Source of the DNA: Phyllobacterium lublinensis | GTDB taxonomy: Bacteria > Pseudomonadota > Alphaproteobacteria > Rhizobiales > Rhizobiaceae | Direction: 5' to 3' | Assembly: GCF_020164435.1 (NCBI RefSeq) | Contig: NZ_JAIUDQ010000010.1 | Coordinates: 1 to 64,000 of the forward strand | DNA length: 64,000 nucleotides | Part shown: one piece after another, positions 9,205-17,712 of the stretch | Numbering within the stretch: position 1 is the first letter of the stretch | Layout of the letters: every line of letters starts with the position of its first letter | Notes under the pieces: generated by a model | Seen by the model: the letters and a program-made list of their open reading frames with translations, nothing else | The model's database searches: none | Told to the model about the DNA's origin: nothing | Made by a program: the position numbers and the translations under genes

Positions 9205-10714
9205 ACCCCTGAGCGCCGCTGAATACAGGGCGATAGCTGCGAACCTCGAATTTCCGACCAATGCATTCATTAATGGTGCATTCCGTCCGGCGATCGCAGG
9301 CAACCGGTTCGATACGACGAATCCCGCGACCGGTGAGACACTTGCCGAAATCGCTGCATGCGACGCCGGCGACGTCGATGTCGCCGTGGCCAAGGCGAGG
9401 GAGGCCTTCGACGATGGCCGCTGGCGGCTCCAATCCCCTGCTGAGCGCAAGGCCGTCCTCTTGAAGCTGGCCAAGCTGATCGAGCGCAATCGTCACGAAC
9501 TCGCGGTCATGGAAAGTCTCGACAGCGGAAAACCTGTGCGCGAATGCCAGACAGTCGACATTCCGGATACGATTCACACCCTGCGTTGGCACGCCGAACT
9601 CATCGACAAGCTTTATGATCATACGGCGCCCGTGGGCTCCAATGCGCTCAGCATGGTCGTTCGTGAACCCGTGGGCGTTGTCGGATGCGTCCTGCCATGG
9701 AATTTTCCGCTTCTGATGCTGGCCTGGAAAATCGGGCCCGCTCTTGCCGCGGGATGCTCGGTGGTCGTCAAGCCCGCGGAGGATACGACGCTGACCACGC
9801 TTCGGGTCGCCGAACTCGCCCACGAGGCAGGTATACCGGCTGGCGTCTTCAACGTCGTTCCAGGAGGTGGCAAGGAAGTCGGAGAACCGCTGGGCCTGCA
9901 CATGGATGTTGACATGGTCGCGTTCACCGGATCGACACCGACAGGCCGGCGTTTTCTGCGCTATGCGGCAGACTCGAACCTCAAGCGCGTCGTCCTCGAA
10001 TGCGGCGGCAAGAACCCCGCTGTCGTTCTTGAGGATGCCGAGGACCTCGATCTTGTTGCCGAACAGGTCGTCAACGGCGCTTTCTGGAACATGGGGGAGA
10101 ACTGCTCAGCGACATCGCGGTTGATTGTTCACGCCAAGGTCAAGGACGAACTGCTTGAGCGGATCGGTGCCTACATGCGCGAATGGAAGACGGGCGATCC
10201 GCTCGATCCGGAAAACCGAATCGGCGCGCTCGTGAGCAAAGAACACTTCGACAAGGTGAGCTCCTTTCTCGACAGCGTGAAGAGCGAAAAGCTATCAGTC
10301 GCCCATGGCGGCGAAACGCAAAGCGGCATCTACATCGAGCCGACCGTCGTAGACGGGGTTACGCCGGCAAGCCGCCTGTTTCAGGAGGAGATTTTCGGCC
10401 CGATCCTTTCGGTCACGACGTTCAATACCCTGGCCGAAGCCGTCGCTCTGGCCAACGACACGAATTATGGTCTGACGGCATCGGTCTTCACCGGAAGTTT
10501 GCGCAGGGCGATCAAGCTGTCCCGCGAGATTCGTGCGGGCCTCGTCACGGTAAACTGCTTTGGGGAGGGCGACGCGACAACGCCATTCGGCGGCTACAAG
10601 GAATCCGGTTTTGGCGGGCGCGACAAGTCGGTTTTTGCCCACGACAACTACTGCGAACTCAAGACGATCTGGATCGATGTCTCGGACCGTTCGGTGGACG
10701 AAACGGTCCGATGA
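9197..10714 (+). CDS. Aldehyde dehydrogenase (probable semialdehyde dehydrogenase)
   Basis: A 505-residue NAD(P)-dependent ALDH that overlaps the preceding gene by 8 nt. Visible motifs are PWNFPLLML (cofactor domain, about residue 170), AFTGSTPTGR (about residue 237), the general-base Glu in VVLECGGKNPA (about residue 265) and the nucleophilic Cys in NMGENCSATSR (about residue 300). ALDHs close to betaine-aldehyde and gamma-glutamyl-aminobutyraldehyde dehydrogenases share this form. In the hydroxyproline route the step after the DapA-like deaminase is oxidation of 2-oxoglutarate semialdehyde to 2-oxoglutarate, and gene order fits this. Aminoaldehyde oxidation remains possible. The stop overlaps the next start by 4 nt (ATGA). 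Confidence 0.88.
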   Translation: MHEPLSAAEYRAIAANLEFPTNAFINGAFRPAIAGNRFDTTNPATGETLAEIAACDAGDVDVAVAKAREAFDDGRWRLQSPAERKAVLLKLAKLIERNRHELAVMESLDSGKPVRECQTVDIPDTIHTLRWHAELIDKLYDHTAPVGSNALSMVVREPVGVVGCVLPWNFPLLMLAWKIGPALAAGCSVVVKPAEDTTLTTLRVAELAHEAGIPAGVFNVVPGGGKEVGEPLGLHMDVDMVAFTGSTPTGRRFLRYAADSNLKRVVLECGGKNPAVVLEDAEDLDLVAEQVVNGAFWNMGENCSATSRLIVHAKVKDELLERIGAYMREWKTGDPLDPENRIGALVSKEHFDKVSSFLDSVKSEKLSVAHGGETQSGIYIEPTVVDGVTPASRLFQEEIFGPILSVTTFNTLAEAVALANDTNYGLTASVFTGSLRRAIKLSREIRAGLVTVNCFGEGDATTPFGGYKESGFGGRDKSVFAHDNYCELKTIWIDVSDRSVDETVR

Positions 10715-12057
10715 TCACGAAGTCCGTCAAGCGTTTGCCGGCAGAAAACGGCATCTCGGGCTGGGAGGCGATCAGTACGCGTTCGTTTCCTGTCCGGAGC
10801 CTCGAAGGCAACGTGACCGCGGATTGGCTCATCATTGGCGCCGGCTTTGCCGGGCTTTCCGCCGCTCGCCGTCTGCGTCAGCTGCGCCCGGACGACAAGA
10901 TCGTCATTCTCGAAGCAAGCGAAGTCGGTAAAGGGACCTCGGGCCGAAACTCGGGATACATGATCGACGTTCCGCACAATCTGTCCTCGGGCGAATACTC
11001 GAGCGGCAGCGCCGACGCGACGCTGCTCGAAATGGCTCAAAACCGGCTGGCAATAGCCTTTGCGGCCGAGGCGGCCGCCGAATACGGCATGTCGCGCGAA
11101 ACATTCGACCGTTCAGGAAAAATCAATGCCGCGGCGACAGTACGTGGCATGAAACTGAACCTGGCTTTTGGCAAATCCCTCAGGAACGCGGGTGAAGAAC
11201 ATTCCTTCCTCGACGCCGCCCAGATGCGCGAACTTACGGGATCGGATTATTATCTGGGCGGGCTCTACACACCCGGCGCGGTCTTGATTCAACCTGCCGA
11301 CTACATTCGCAGCTTCGCGGCGGGGCTGGCAAAGAATGTTGACCTCTTCGAACGTTCGCCCGTTACATCGTTGAAACGGGACAAGGGCATATGGACCGCG
11401 GCCTCGCCAAGGGGCCAAGTCAGCGCGCCCAGCGTGATCGCGGGTGTCAACGGCCACATTGATGATTTCGGATATTTTCGCGGTCGACTGATGCACATCT
11501 TCGCTTATGCGTCGATGACTGGCGCTTTCCGTGCCGCTGATCTCGGTCGCCGCGTCTCGGGGCACGACCGATGGGCACTGCTTCCAGCTGATGCCATGGG
11601 CGCGACGGTCCGAAAGATCACCCATGCCGGGCAGTCGCGCATCGTGATCCGCACGAAATATACCTACGAGACGAAGATTTCTTTGACGGAACGCAGGCTG
11701 GCCAGGATGGCCGAGGAGCATCGCCACTCTCTCGACGCCAGGTTTCCCGGCCTTGCAGGCGTGCCGTTCGAATTCAGTTGGGCGGGACGCCTTTGTCTCA
11801 GCCTGAACCATGTACCCGCCTTCGGCGAGGTAGAAGAGGGCCTCTATTCCGCGTGCTGCGAAAATGGCCTCGGTACCGTGAAAAGTACGCTTGCGGGTCT
11901 TATGGCCGCCGATCTGGCGACCGCCACCCGCTCAAAAATGCTCGATGAATATTCGGATCAACCGAAGCCTTCGAAGCTTCCGCCCGAGCCATTCGCCTGG
12001 CTCGGCGTCAACGCTGTGATCCGCTTGCAGGAATTGCGTGCAGGCCGCGAGGGATAA
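10711..12057 (+). CDS. FAD-dependent amine/D-amino acid oxidoreductase (DadA-like)
   Basis: A 448-residue flavoprotein. An in-frame extension back to 10183 only reads through the ALDH gene; the coupled ATG at 10711 is the true start. The dinucleotide-binding fold begins near residue 35 (WLIIGAGFAGLSAARRL), followed by VILEASEVGKGTSGRNSG, the glycine/D-amino acid oxidase pattern. The C-terminal half has the substrate cap and the FAD-closing segment CCENGLGTVKSTLAG. By context it would oxidise a D-imino acid such as D-hydroxyproline to a pyrroline carboxylate, or demethylate a secondary amine such as a sarcosine-like substrate. The product would feed the DapA-like enzyme. Confidence 0.87.
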   Translation: MITKSVKRLPAENGISGWEAISTRSFPVRSLEGNVTADWLIIGAGFAGLSAARRLRQLRPDDKIVILEASEVGKGTSGRNSGYMIDVPHNLSSGEYSSGSADATLLEMAQNRLAIAFAAEAAAEYGMSRETFDRSGKINAAATVRGMKLNLAFGKSLRNAGEEHSFLDAAQMRELTGSDYYLGGLYTPGAVLIQPADYIRSFAAGLAKNVDLFERSPVTSLKRDKGIWTAASPRGQVSAPSVIAGVNGHIDDFGYFRGRLMHIFAYASMTGAFRAADLGRRVSGHDRWALLPADAMGATVRKITHAGQSRIVIRTKYTYETKISLTERRLARMAEEHRHSLDARFPGLAGVPFEFSWAGRLCLSLNHVPAFGEVEEGLYSACCENGLGTVKSTLAGLMAADLATATRSKMLDEYSDQPKPSKLPPEPFAWLGVNAVIRLQELRAGREG

Positions 12058-12132
12058 TCCCTTACCGCGCAATGTGGAGGCCGCGTCTCAGGCAGGTCTT
12101 CAACGAGAATGGGAACAAGTAGGAGACTGATA

Positions 12133-12984
12133 ATGAAAACTTTGTGGAAAGCGCTCTGCGCCGCGGCGATGGTTGGCATGACCATGCTGTCCGCCCATGC
12201 TGAGGAGAAGACAATTACCGTGGGAACGATGTCCTGGGAGGACCTCACGCCTATCACCGGGATCACCAAGAAAGTACTGGAAGACTCCGGCTATACCGTG
12301 AAGGTCGTACCGTTCTCCGAGTGGGGCATCGCCTATGCTGCGCTCACCAAGGGCGACATCCAGATCCTCGCCTCACAGACTGACTACGTCGCTCAAGATT
12401 ACTGGGACAAAAACAAGAAGCGTCTGGAGAAAATCGCTCCGGTCTCTCACGGCCTGTTCCAGGGCGTCGCTGTGCCGAAATACGTGACGATCGACTCCAT
12501 GGAGCAGCTGAATGAAAATGCCGACAAGTTTGGAGGCAAGATCGTAGGCATCGAACCTGGCTCTGGCCTGATGCGCGACACCAGCAACTCCGTCAAGGAT
12601 TATGACCTCAAGCTCCAGCTTGTCGAAGGCAGCACGGCCGCCATGACAGCGGCTCTGAAGTCGGCCACCGATCGCAAGGAATGGATTGCCGTAACCATCT
12701 GGGAGCCGTCCTGGATGATGCAGAAATATGATGTGAAGTTCCTCAAGGATCCCAAGGGCGTGTTCCCTCCACCCCAGAGTTACTACTGGATCGGCAAGAA
12801 GGGCTTCTCAGCTGAAAATCCGCATGCCCGCGAACTTCTCGCCAGTGTGTACGTCCCGCTCGCCGACATAACCGCGATCAATAGCGCAGTGAACGAAGGC
12901 AAGACGATGGATGAGGCCGTGAAGGATTGGACAGATAAGCATGCCGACCTTTTGAAGCGCTGGGAGAACATCAAGAGCGAATAG
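12133..12984 (+). CDS. Glycine-betaine/proline-type ABC transporter substrate-binding protein (ProX/OpuAC-like)
   Basis: A 283-residue protein from the ATG at 12133, which has AGGAG upstream. The first 24 residues form a Sec signal peptide (MKTLWKALCAAAM, cleaved after AHA). The mature part has the OpuAC layout, with repeated aromatic residues (MSWEDL, SEWGIAYAAL, IWEPSWMMQKYD) that in this family build the Trp/Tyr box holding a quaternary ammonium. It lies first among the transporter genes and is followed by a GC-rich hairpin, a common arrangement that raises the level of the binding protein. The ligand is probably a betaine or proline derivative; which one is not decidable from sequence. 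Confidence 0.88.
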   Translation: MKTLWKALCAAAMVGMTMLSAHAEEKTITVGTMSWEDLTPITGITKKVLEDSGYTVKVVPFSEWGIAYAALTKGDIQILASQTDYVAQDYWDKNKKRLEKIAPVSHGLFQGVAVPKYVTIDSMEQLNENADKFGGKIVGIEPGSGLMRDTSNSVKDYDLKLQLVEGSTAAMTAALKSATDRKEWIAVTIWEPSWMMQKYDVKFLKDPKGVFPPPQSYYWIGKKGFSAENPHARELLASVYVPLADITAINSAVNEGKTMDEAVKDWTDKHADLLKRWENIKSE

Positions 12985-12994
12985 CATCCAAGCT

Positions 12995-13020
12995 CGGGTC
13001 GTCGCTACCGCGGCGGCCCG
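12995..13020 (+). terminator. Intercistronic hairpin after the binding-protein gene
   Basis: cgggtcgtcgc (12995-13005) pairs with gcggcggcccg (13010-13020) across a tacc loop, 11 bp including two G-U pairs. It has no T-tract and downstream genes continue in the same direction. It is more likely an mRNA-stability or partial-attenuation element than a full terminator. Confidence 0.5.
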
Positions 13021-13068
13021 CAACCGACCACAGTTAGATCGGCTGATAGCCGGCTTGCGGGGAACGCG

Positions 13069-14166
13069 ATGAACACGATGAACACCATCAACAATGCCAA
13101 TGAAGTGCTCGTGGAGTGCCAGTCCGTCTGGAAGATATTCGGTGCTCGCTCGTCCGCCGCCGCCAAAGCGGTTTCCGAGCGGGGGCTGTCCAAGTCACAG
13201 GTCCTCAATGAGTTTAACTGCGTGGTCGGGGTCTCCGGTGCGAGCCTTCAGGTCCGCCGTGGTGAGATTTTCTGCATCATGGGGCTTTCGGGCAGCGGCA
13301 AGTCGACACTTATCCGTCTGCTCAACCGGCTGGTCGAGCCGAGCTTCGGCAAGATCACGGTCAAGGGCAAGGACATCGCATCCCTCAATGCCGGCGAACT
13401 TCGTGACATGCGGGCGCGCAATATCGGCATGGTGTTCCAGAGTGTCGCACTGCTTCCACACCGGACCGTCCTCGAAAACGCCGCCTTTGGCCTCGAAGTG
13501 CGAGGCATCGCAAAGGACAAGCGCAATGAGATCGCCCGTGCCGCGCTGGAAAAGGTCGGGCTTGGGGACTGGACAACGCGTTACCCGGACGAATTGTCCG
13601 GTGGCATGCAGCAGCGGGTGGGCCTTGCCCGAGCCCTTGCAGCAGATCCTGAAATCATCCTCATGGATGAACCATTCAGCGCGCTTGACCCGCTGATCCG
13701 CCGGCAGCTTCAGGATGAGTTCCGGCAATTGACGAAGTCGCTCGGAAAATCAGCCGTGTTCATCACGCATGACCTTGAAGAGGCCATCCGCATCGGTGAC
13801 CGGATTGCAATCATGAAGGACGGCATGATCGTCCAGGTGGGCACAGCAGAACAGATCGTTACCAAGCCCGCAGACGGTTACGTCGCCGATTTTGTGGCGG
13901 GTATTTCAAAAATCCACTTGGTCAGAGCGCATTCGGTTATGCAGCCCGTCGACGAGTACAAGCGATTGCACCCTGGGGCCAACCTCGGCGTCCTGTTGCA
14001 CGCATCACCGGAGGCCGACATTGCCGAACTGATCGATCTTACGATGCAGTCGGATCGCGACGCGGTCGCAGTGGTTGAAAACGGCGCCATCATCGGTGTG
14101 GTGACTACCCGTTGCCTGCTTCGCGGCGTTGCCGGAACGTCAACTGCCGCAGTGGATGTCGGGTAG
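13069..14166 (+). CDS. Glycine-betaine/proline-type ABC transporter ATP-binding protein (ProV-like)
   Basis: A 365-residue ATPase with Walker A GLSGSGKST near residue 72, signature LSGGMQQRVGLARAL near 178 and Walker B IILMDEPFSALD near 200. The N-terminal extension before the Walker A (containing VWKIFGA) is typical of ProV/OpuAA. After the nucleotide-binding domain a regulatory C-terminal part of about 90 residues is CBS-like (DAVAVVENGAIIGVVTT). ProV proteins sense ionic strength through such domains. It is encoded between the binding protein and two permeases and energises import. ATG at 13069; a second ATG nine bases on is possible. Confidence 0.92.
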   Translation: MNTMNTINNANEVLVECQSVWKIFGARSSAAAKAVSERGLSKSQVLNEFNCVVGVSGASLQVRRGEIFCIMGLSGSGKSTLIRLLNRLVEPSFGKITVKGKDIASLNAGELRDMRARNIGMVFQSVALLPHRTVLENAAFGLEVRGIAKDKRNEIARAALEKVGLGDWTTRYPDELSGGMQQRVGLARALAADPEIILMDEPFSALDPLIRRQLQDEFRQLTKSLGKSAVFITHDLEEAIRIGDRIAIMKDGMIVQVGTAEQIVTKPADGYVADFVAGISKIHLVRAHSVMQPVDEYKRLHPGANLGVLLHASPEADIAELIDLTMQSDRDAVAVVENGAIIGVVTTRCLLRGVAGTSTAAVDVG

Positions 14167-14178
14167 AGGAGAAATGAC

Positions 14179-15027
14179 ATGGATATCTCAGTCATTACCG
14201 ATACCTTCGACGAATGGACCGATGTCATACTCAGCTGGATCAGCGACAATGGTGAGGGCCTGTTCGACTTCATCCGCGCGGTTCTGGAGGGCACGTATGA
14301 CGGCATTCTGTGGCTGCTTCAGCTCGCTCCATTCTACGTAATCGCGATCCTCGCCGCAGCGCTCGGATCGCGGCTGGTCAACATCTGGTTCGGTGCGCTG
14401 GCCGGTCTTGCCCTTATCCTATGTGCCTTCATGGGATTGTGGGCGGAGACAATGAGTACGCTCGCCCTCGTGATGACCGCGACGGTGCTGGCCCTTTTTA
14501 TAGGGATTCCGATTGGTGTCGTTGCAGGATTTTCAAAAGCACTTGACCGTGTCCTCGAGCCTGTCCTGGACCTCATTCAGACGCTTCCACCTTACATCTA
14601 TCTCCTTCCGGCGATTGCACTCCTTGGTTATGGACCGGCGACGGCACTCATCGCCACTGTTATCGTCGCAATGCCGCCGGCAATCAGACTGACTTCGCTT
14701 GGCATTCGCATGACACCGCGTGAGTTCATCGAACTCGGTCAAGCAACCGGTCTGACGCCCTGGCAGATGTTTGCCAAGATCAGGCTTCCATTCGCGATCC
14801 CCAGCATAATGGCGGGAATCAATCAAAGCCTCATGATGGCATTTGGCATGGTCGTCATAGCAGGCATCGTTGGCTCGGGTGGGCTCGGCGAGACGATCTA
14901 TGGCTCCATCAGAACACTGGATATCGCCACTTCGATCAATGCCGCGATTGCCATCGTCATACTCACGATGGTCCTCGATCGGCTCACGCAAAGCGCCGTC
15001 GACCGTGCGAAGGAGACAGACCGATGA
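14179..15027 (+). CDS. Betaine-type ABC transporter permease 1 (ProW-like)
   Basis: A 282-residue inner-membrane protein with several hydrophobic helices and a strong GAGGAG ribosome binding site. The conserved ABC-permease EAA loop (ELGQATGLTPWQMFAKIRLP, about residues 191-210) contacts the ATPase. ProW features (IQTLPPYIYLLPAIALLG, MVVIAGIVGSGGLG) are present. It overlaps the second permease by 4 nt. Two separate permeases probably make a heterodimeric channel with the ATPase and binding protein around them. Confidence 0.9.
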   Translation: MDISVITDTFDEWTDVILSWISDNGEGLFDFIRAVLEGTYDGILWLLQLAPFYVIAILAAALGSRLVNIWFGALAGLALILCAFMGLWAETMSTLALVMTATVLALFIGIPIGVVAGFSKALDRVLEPVLDLIQTLPPYIYLLPAIALLGYGPATALIATVIVAMPPAIRLTSLGIRMTPREFIELGQATGLTPWQMFAKIRLPFAIPSIMAGINQSLMMAFGMVVIAGIVGSGGLGETIYGSIRTLDIATSINAAIAIVILTMVLDRLTQSAVDRAKETDR

Positions 15028-15881
15028 ACCCCGAGTCATTCCAGCTATCGCCCGGCAAGTACCTGGCTCCAACCGTCGATTGGCTCAACACCAATTTCCA
15101 TCCGTTCTTTGATGGTCTGGCAAGACTGATAGAATCCGTGTTGGGCGGCATCGAATCAGTCCTGTTATTTTTGCCACCCTATGCCGTCATTCTTGTAGCC
15201 GTCTTCCTCGCTGCGGCCCTTATCAACGCGCGCGTCGCGGCGATCACGTTGATTTCCTTGTTCTTCTGTTGGCTGGCAGGTTTTTGGGTGGCGTCAATGC
15301 AGACCCTGGCCCTCGTGACAGTCGCGGTCAGCATCTCAGTCCTCATCGCGTTCCCCTTGGGCATACTTGCATCGAGGCATAAGAAATTTGAAGCGGCCGT
15401 CCGTCCGGTGCTCGATATCATGCAGACCGTTCCACCTTGGGTTTATCTCATTCCCGCCGTCATGATCTTCAGTCTCGGCCGCGTGCCTGCCATCATTGCG
15501 ACAATCGTTTACGGCATCCCACCGATGCTGCGGTTGACGACGCTGGCATTCAACCAGGTTCCGAAAGACCTGCTCGAGCTTGGACAGGCGACCGGCGCTT
15601 CTCCAAAATCCATTCTTCTGAAAATCGAAATCCCATCGGCTATGCCTACGCTTCGCGTGGGGTTGAACCAGTGCATACTCCTGTCGCTGGCAATGGTCGT
15701 TCTGGCCGGCCTCGTCGGGGCAGGTGGTCTCGGTGCGGAGGTCACACGCGGCCTGACGCGCATGGAAATGGGGCTGGGCCTGCGGGCAGGTTTGGCTATA
15801 GTCGCGATCGCCATTCTTCTCGACAGGCTATCAAAGGGCGCGCTCCAACGCGGTCGAACCACACCTAGCACCGCTGTTTGA
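15024..15881 (+). CDS. Betaine-type ABC transporter permease 2 (ProW-like)
   Basis: A 285-residue paralogue of the preceding permease, translationally coupled to it. It has the same helices and EAA loop (LLELGQATGASPKSILLKIE, about residue 185), and the C-terminal MVVLAGLVGAGGLGAEV. Most ProVWX systems use one ProW homodimer. A split pair such as this occurs in several rhizobial quaternary-amine transporters and suggests an asymmetric translocation pore. Confidence 0.9.
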   Translation: MNPESFQLSPGKYLAPTVDWLNTNFHPFFDGLARLIESVLGGIESVLLFLPPYAVILVAVFLAAALINARVAAITLISLFFCWLAGFWVASMQTLALVTVAVSISVLIAFPLGILASRHKKFEAAVRPVLDIMQTVPPWVYLIPAVMIFSLGRVPAIIATIVYGIPPMLRLTTLAFNQVPKDLLELGQATGASPKSILLKIEIPSAMPTLRVGLNQCILLSLAMVVLAGLVGAGGLGAEVTRGLTRMEMGLGLRAGLAIVAIAILLDRLSKGALQRGRTTPSTAV

Positions 15882-15894
15882 GAAGGGGATGAGC

Positions 15895-16893
15895 ATGCGC
15901 CGCAGTTTCTTCTGCATTGATTCTCACACGTGTGGAAACCCCGTGAGGTTGGTCGCCGGCGGCGGCCCCCTGCTGCCGCACCTTCCGATCGCTGAACGCC
16001 GGGAGCTTTTCATCCGCGATCATGATTGGATCCGTCAATCATTGATGTTCGAACCCCGCGGCCATGACATCATGTCCGGGGCGATCATCTATCCAGCGTA
16101 CCGCGAGGATTGCGATTTCGCGGTCATCTTCATCGAAGTGAGTGGCTGTCTTCCGATGTGCGGCGCAGGAACCATAGGGCTCGTTACGGCTGCCATCGAG
16201 GAAGGGCTTGTGACACCCAGGGTTCCGGGCCGGCTTTCCATCGAGACACCTGCCGGTAAGGTCGACATCGTCTACGACAAGCCCGGCGAATTTGTAGAAT
16301 CCGTACGCATGTTCAATGTTGCGAGCTATTTGCACGCCGCAGACGTCGAAGTTGACGTTCCTGGTGCGGGACGTCTCGTTGTCGACATCGCTTATGGCGG
16401 AAACTACTATGCGGTTGTCGAGCCACAGGATGCATGGTCCGGTCTCGACGGCATGTCGGGTGGCGACATCATCGAGATGAGCCGCAGTTTGCGTGACGCA
16501 CTCGCCTCGATCTGCGATCCTGTCCATCCCGAGGACGAAAGGATACGGGGCGTGCATCACGCGCTCTGGTGCGACGCGCCGACACGTCCGGATGCCGATG
16601 GTCGCGGTGCGGTCTTCTACGGGGACAAGGCGATCGATCGCTCGCCCGGCGGCACGGGGACATCGGCGCGCATGGCACAGCTTCATGGCAAGGGCCGGCT
16701 GGGAGTAGGCGAAATGTATCGGCAGGAAAGCCTGATTGGTACGGTGTTCGGAGGCAAGGTTGAAGGTGAGATTGCGGTTGGCCACTTCAAAGGCATCAGG
16801 CCAAGCGTCTCTGGTTGGGCGAGAATCATCGGCCACAACACCATCTTCGTCGACGATCGTGATCCGTTGATGCACGGATTCCAGATAAGGTGA
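15895..16893 (+). CDS. Proline racemase / 4-hydroxyproline epimerase superfamily protein, atypical active site
   Basis: A 332-residue protein. The ATG at 15895 is preferred over the one at 15889 because AAGGGG sits directly against the latter. The N-terminal IDSHTCGNPVR is diagnostic of the superfamily. The first catalytic Cys is present (PMCGAGTIG, about residue 89), but the usual His two residues later is Ala. The second catalytic Cys (normally SPCGTGTSA) is replaced by Gly (SPGGTGTSA, about residue 252). Characterised subgroups carry Cys/Cys (racemase, epimerase), Ser/Cys, or Cys/Thr (3-hydroxyproline dehydratase). A Cys/Gly pair argues against two-base racemisation and for a one-base reaction such as dehydration. 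The operon suggests a proline-derived substrate. Confidence 0.83.
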   Translation: MRRSFFCIDSHTCGNPVRLVAGGGPLLPHLPIAERRELFIRDHDWIRQSLMFEPRGHDIMSGAIIYPAYREDCDFAVIFIEVSGCLPMCGAGTIGLVTAAIEEGLVTPRVPGRLSIETPAGKVDIVYDKPGEFVESVRMFNVASYLHAADVEVDVPGAGRLVVDIAYGGNYYAVVEPQDAWSGLDGMSGGDIIEMSRSLRDALASICDPVHPEDERIRGVHHALWCDAPTRPDADGRGAVFYGDKAIDRSPGGTGTSARMAQLHGKGRLGVGEMYRQESLIGTVFGGKVEGEIAVGHFKGIRPSVSGWARIIGHNTIFVDDRDPLMHGFQIR

Positions 16894-16905
16894 GGAGAAG
16901 ACGCA

Positions 16906-17712
16906 ATGACTGACGTGGGGCGCGTGGGCATCATAGGCGGTGCGGGCTGGCTGGGTTACGCCATTGCCAGGGCGCTGGTTCACTCCGCGGCCGTCGCTCC
17001 CCACGACCTCATATGCTCCTATCGGAGCCGGAAGCCGCAGGACGCGATCGGATGCACATGGACCTCCGACAATGGCGAACTCGTTGATCGCTCGGATGTG
17101 ATCATCCTGTCGGTCAGGCCCGATGACTGGATGTCGGTCGAGGCGGACGCCGCAGGCAAACTCGTCATTTCGGTCATGGCGGGCGTTCCGGTCGCAGACA
17201 TCGGAAAGCGCCTTGGGACGGCGCGCGTAGCGCGAGCCTTGCCAAATGCTGCCGCAGCAATCGGCTTCTCCTATACGCCTTACTTCATGCATGATGCGCA
17301 GCCAGATGACCTCGCCATCGTTGGTGCGATCTTCCGCTCGTGTGGAGCGGTCGACGCAGTCGCCGAAGAGAGCCATATTGACTACTTCACGGCGATGTCC
17401 GGGTCGGGCGCGGCGTTTCCGGCCTTGCTCGCAGAAGCCATGATGAATGATGCGATGGGCCGCGGCATTCCCGCCGAGATCGCCCAGCGCGCAGCCGAGC
17501 AGGTCATCATTGGAGCTGGCAGGCTTCAGGAGGCGGATAACACGTCTCCGGCGGACACCGTAAAGGCGTTCGTGGACTACAACGGAACGACGGCAGCTGG
17601 CATCATTGCCATGAGGAAGATGGGATTTGACAATGCGGTTCGCGCCGGTCTCGATGCCGCATTCCGGAAAGCCCAGTCGTTGTCGATGACGCCCGAGGAG
17701 GATGATGCATGA
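16906..17712 (+). CDS. Pyrroline-5-carboxylate reductase-like protein (ProC family)
   Basis: A 268-residue protein with an AGGAGA ribosome binding site. The N-terminal Rossmann motif VGIIGGAGWLGYAIARAL binds NAD(P)H. C-terminal ProC signatures are present as MSGSGAAFPALLAEAM (about residue 165) and YNGTTAAGI (about residue 225). The departures from the housekeeping sequence (normally SGSGPAY, GGTT) and the catabolic operon suggest that it reduces another cyclic imine, for example 1-pyrroline-2-carboxylate made by a 3-hydroxyproline-type dehydratase. It overlaps the next gene by 4 nt. Confidence 0.82.
   Translation: MTDVGRVGIIGGAGWLGYAIARALVHSAAVAPHDLICSYRSRKPQDAIGCTWTSDNGELVDRSDVIILSVRPDDWMSVEADAAGKLVISVMAGVPVADIGKRLGTARVARALPNAAAAIGFSYTPYFMHDAQPDDLAIVGAIFRSCGAVDAVAEESHIDYFTAMSGSGAAFPALLAEAMMNDAMGRGIPAEIAQRAAEQVIIGAGRLQEADNTSPADTVKAFVDYNGTTAAGIIAMRKMGFDNAVRAGLDAAFRKAQSLSMTPEEDDA

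Noticed and set aside
10183-10710. N-terminal extension of the FAD oxidoreductase frame
   Set aside because: It reads through the aldehyde dehydrogenase gene in another phase; the coupled ATG at 10711 starts the family-like sequence.
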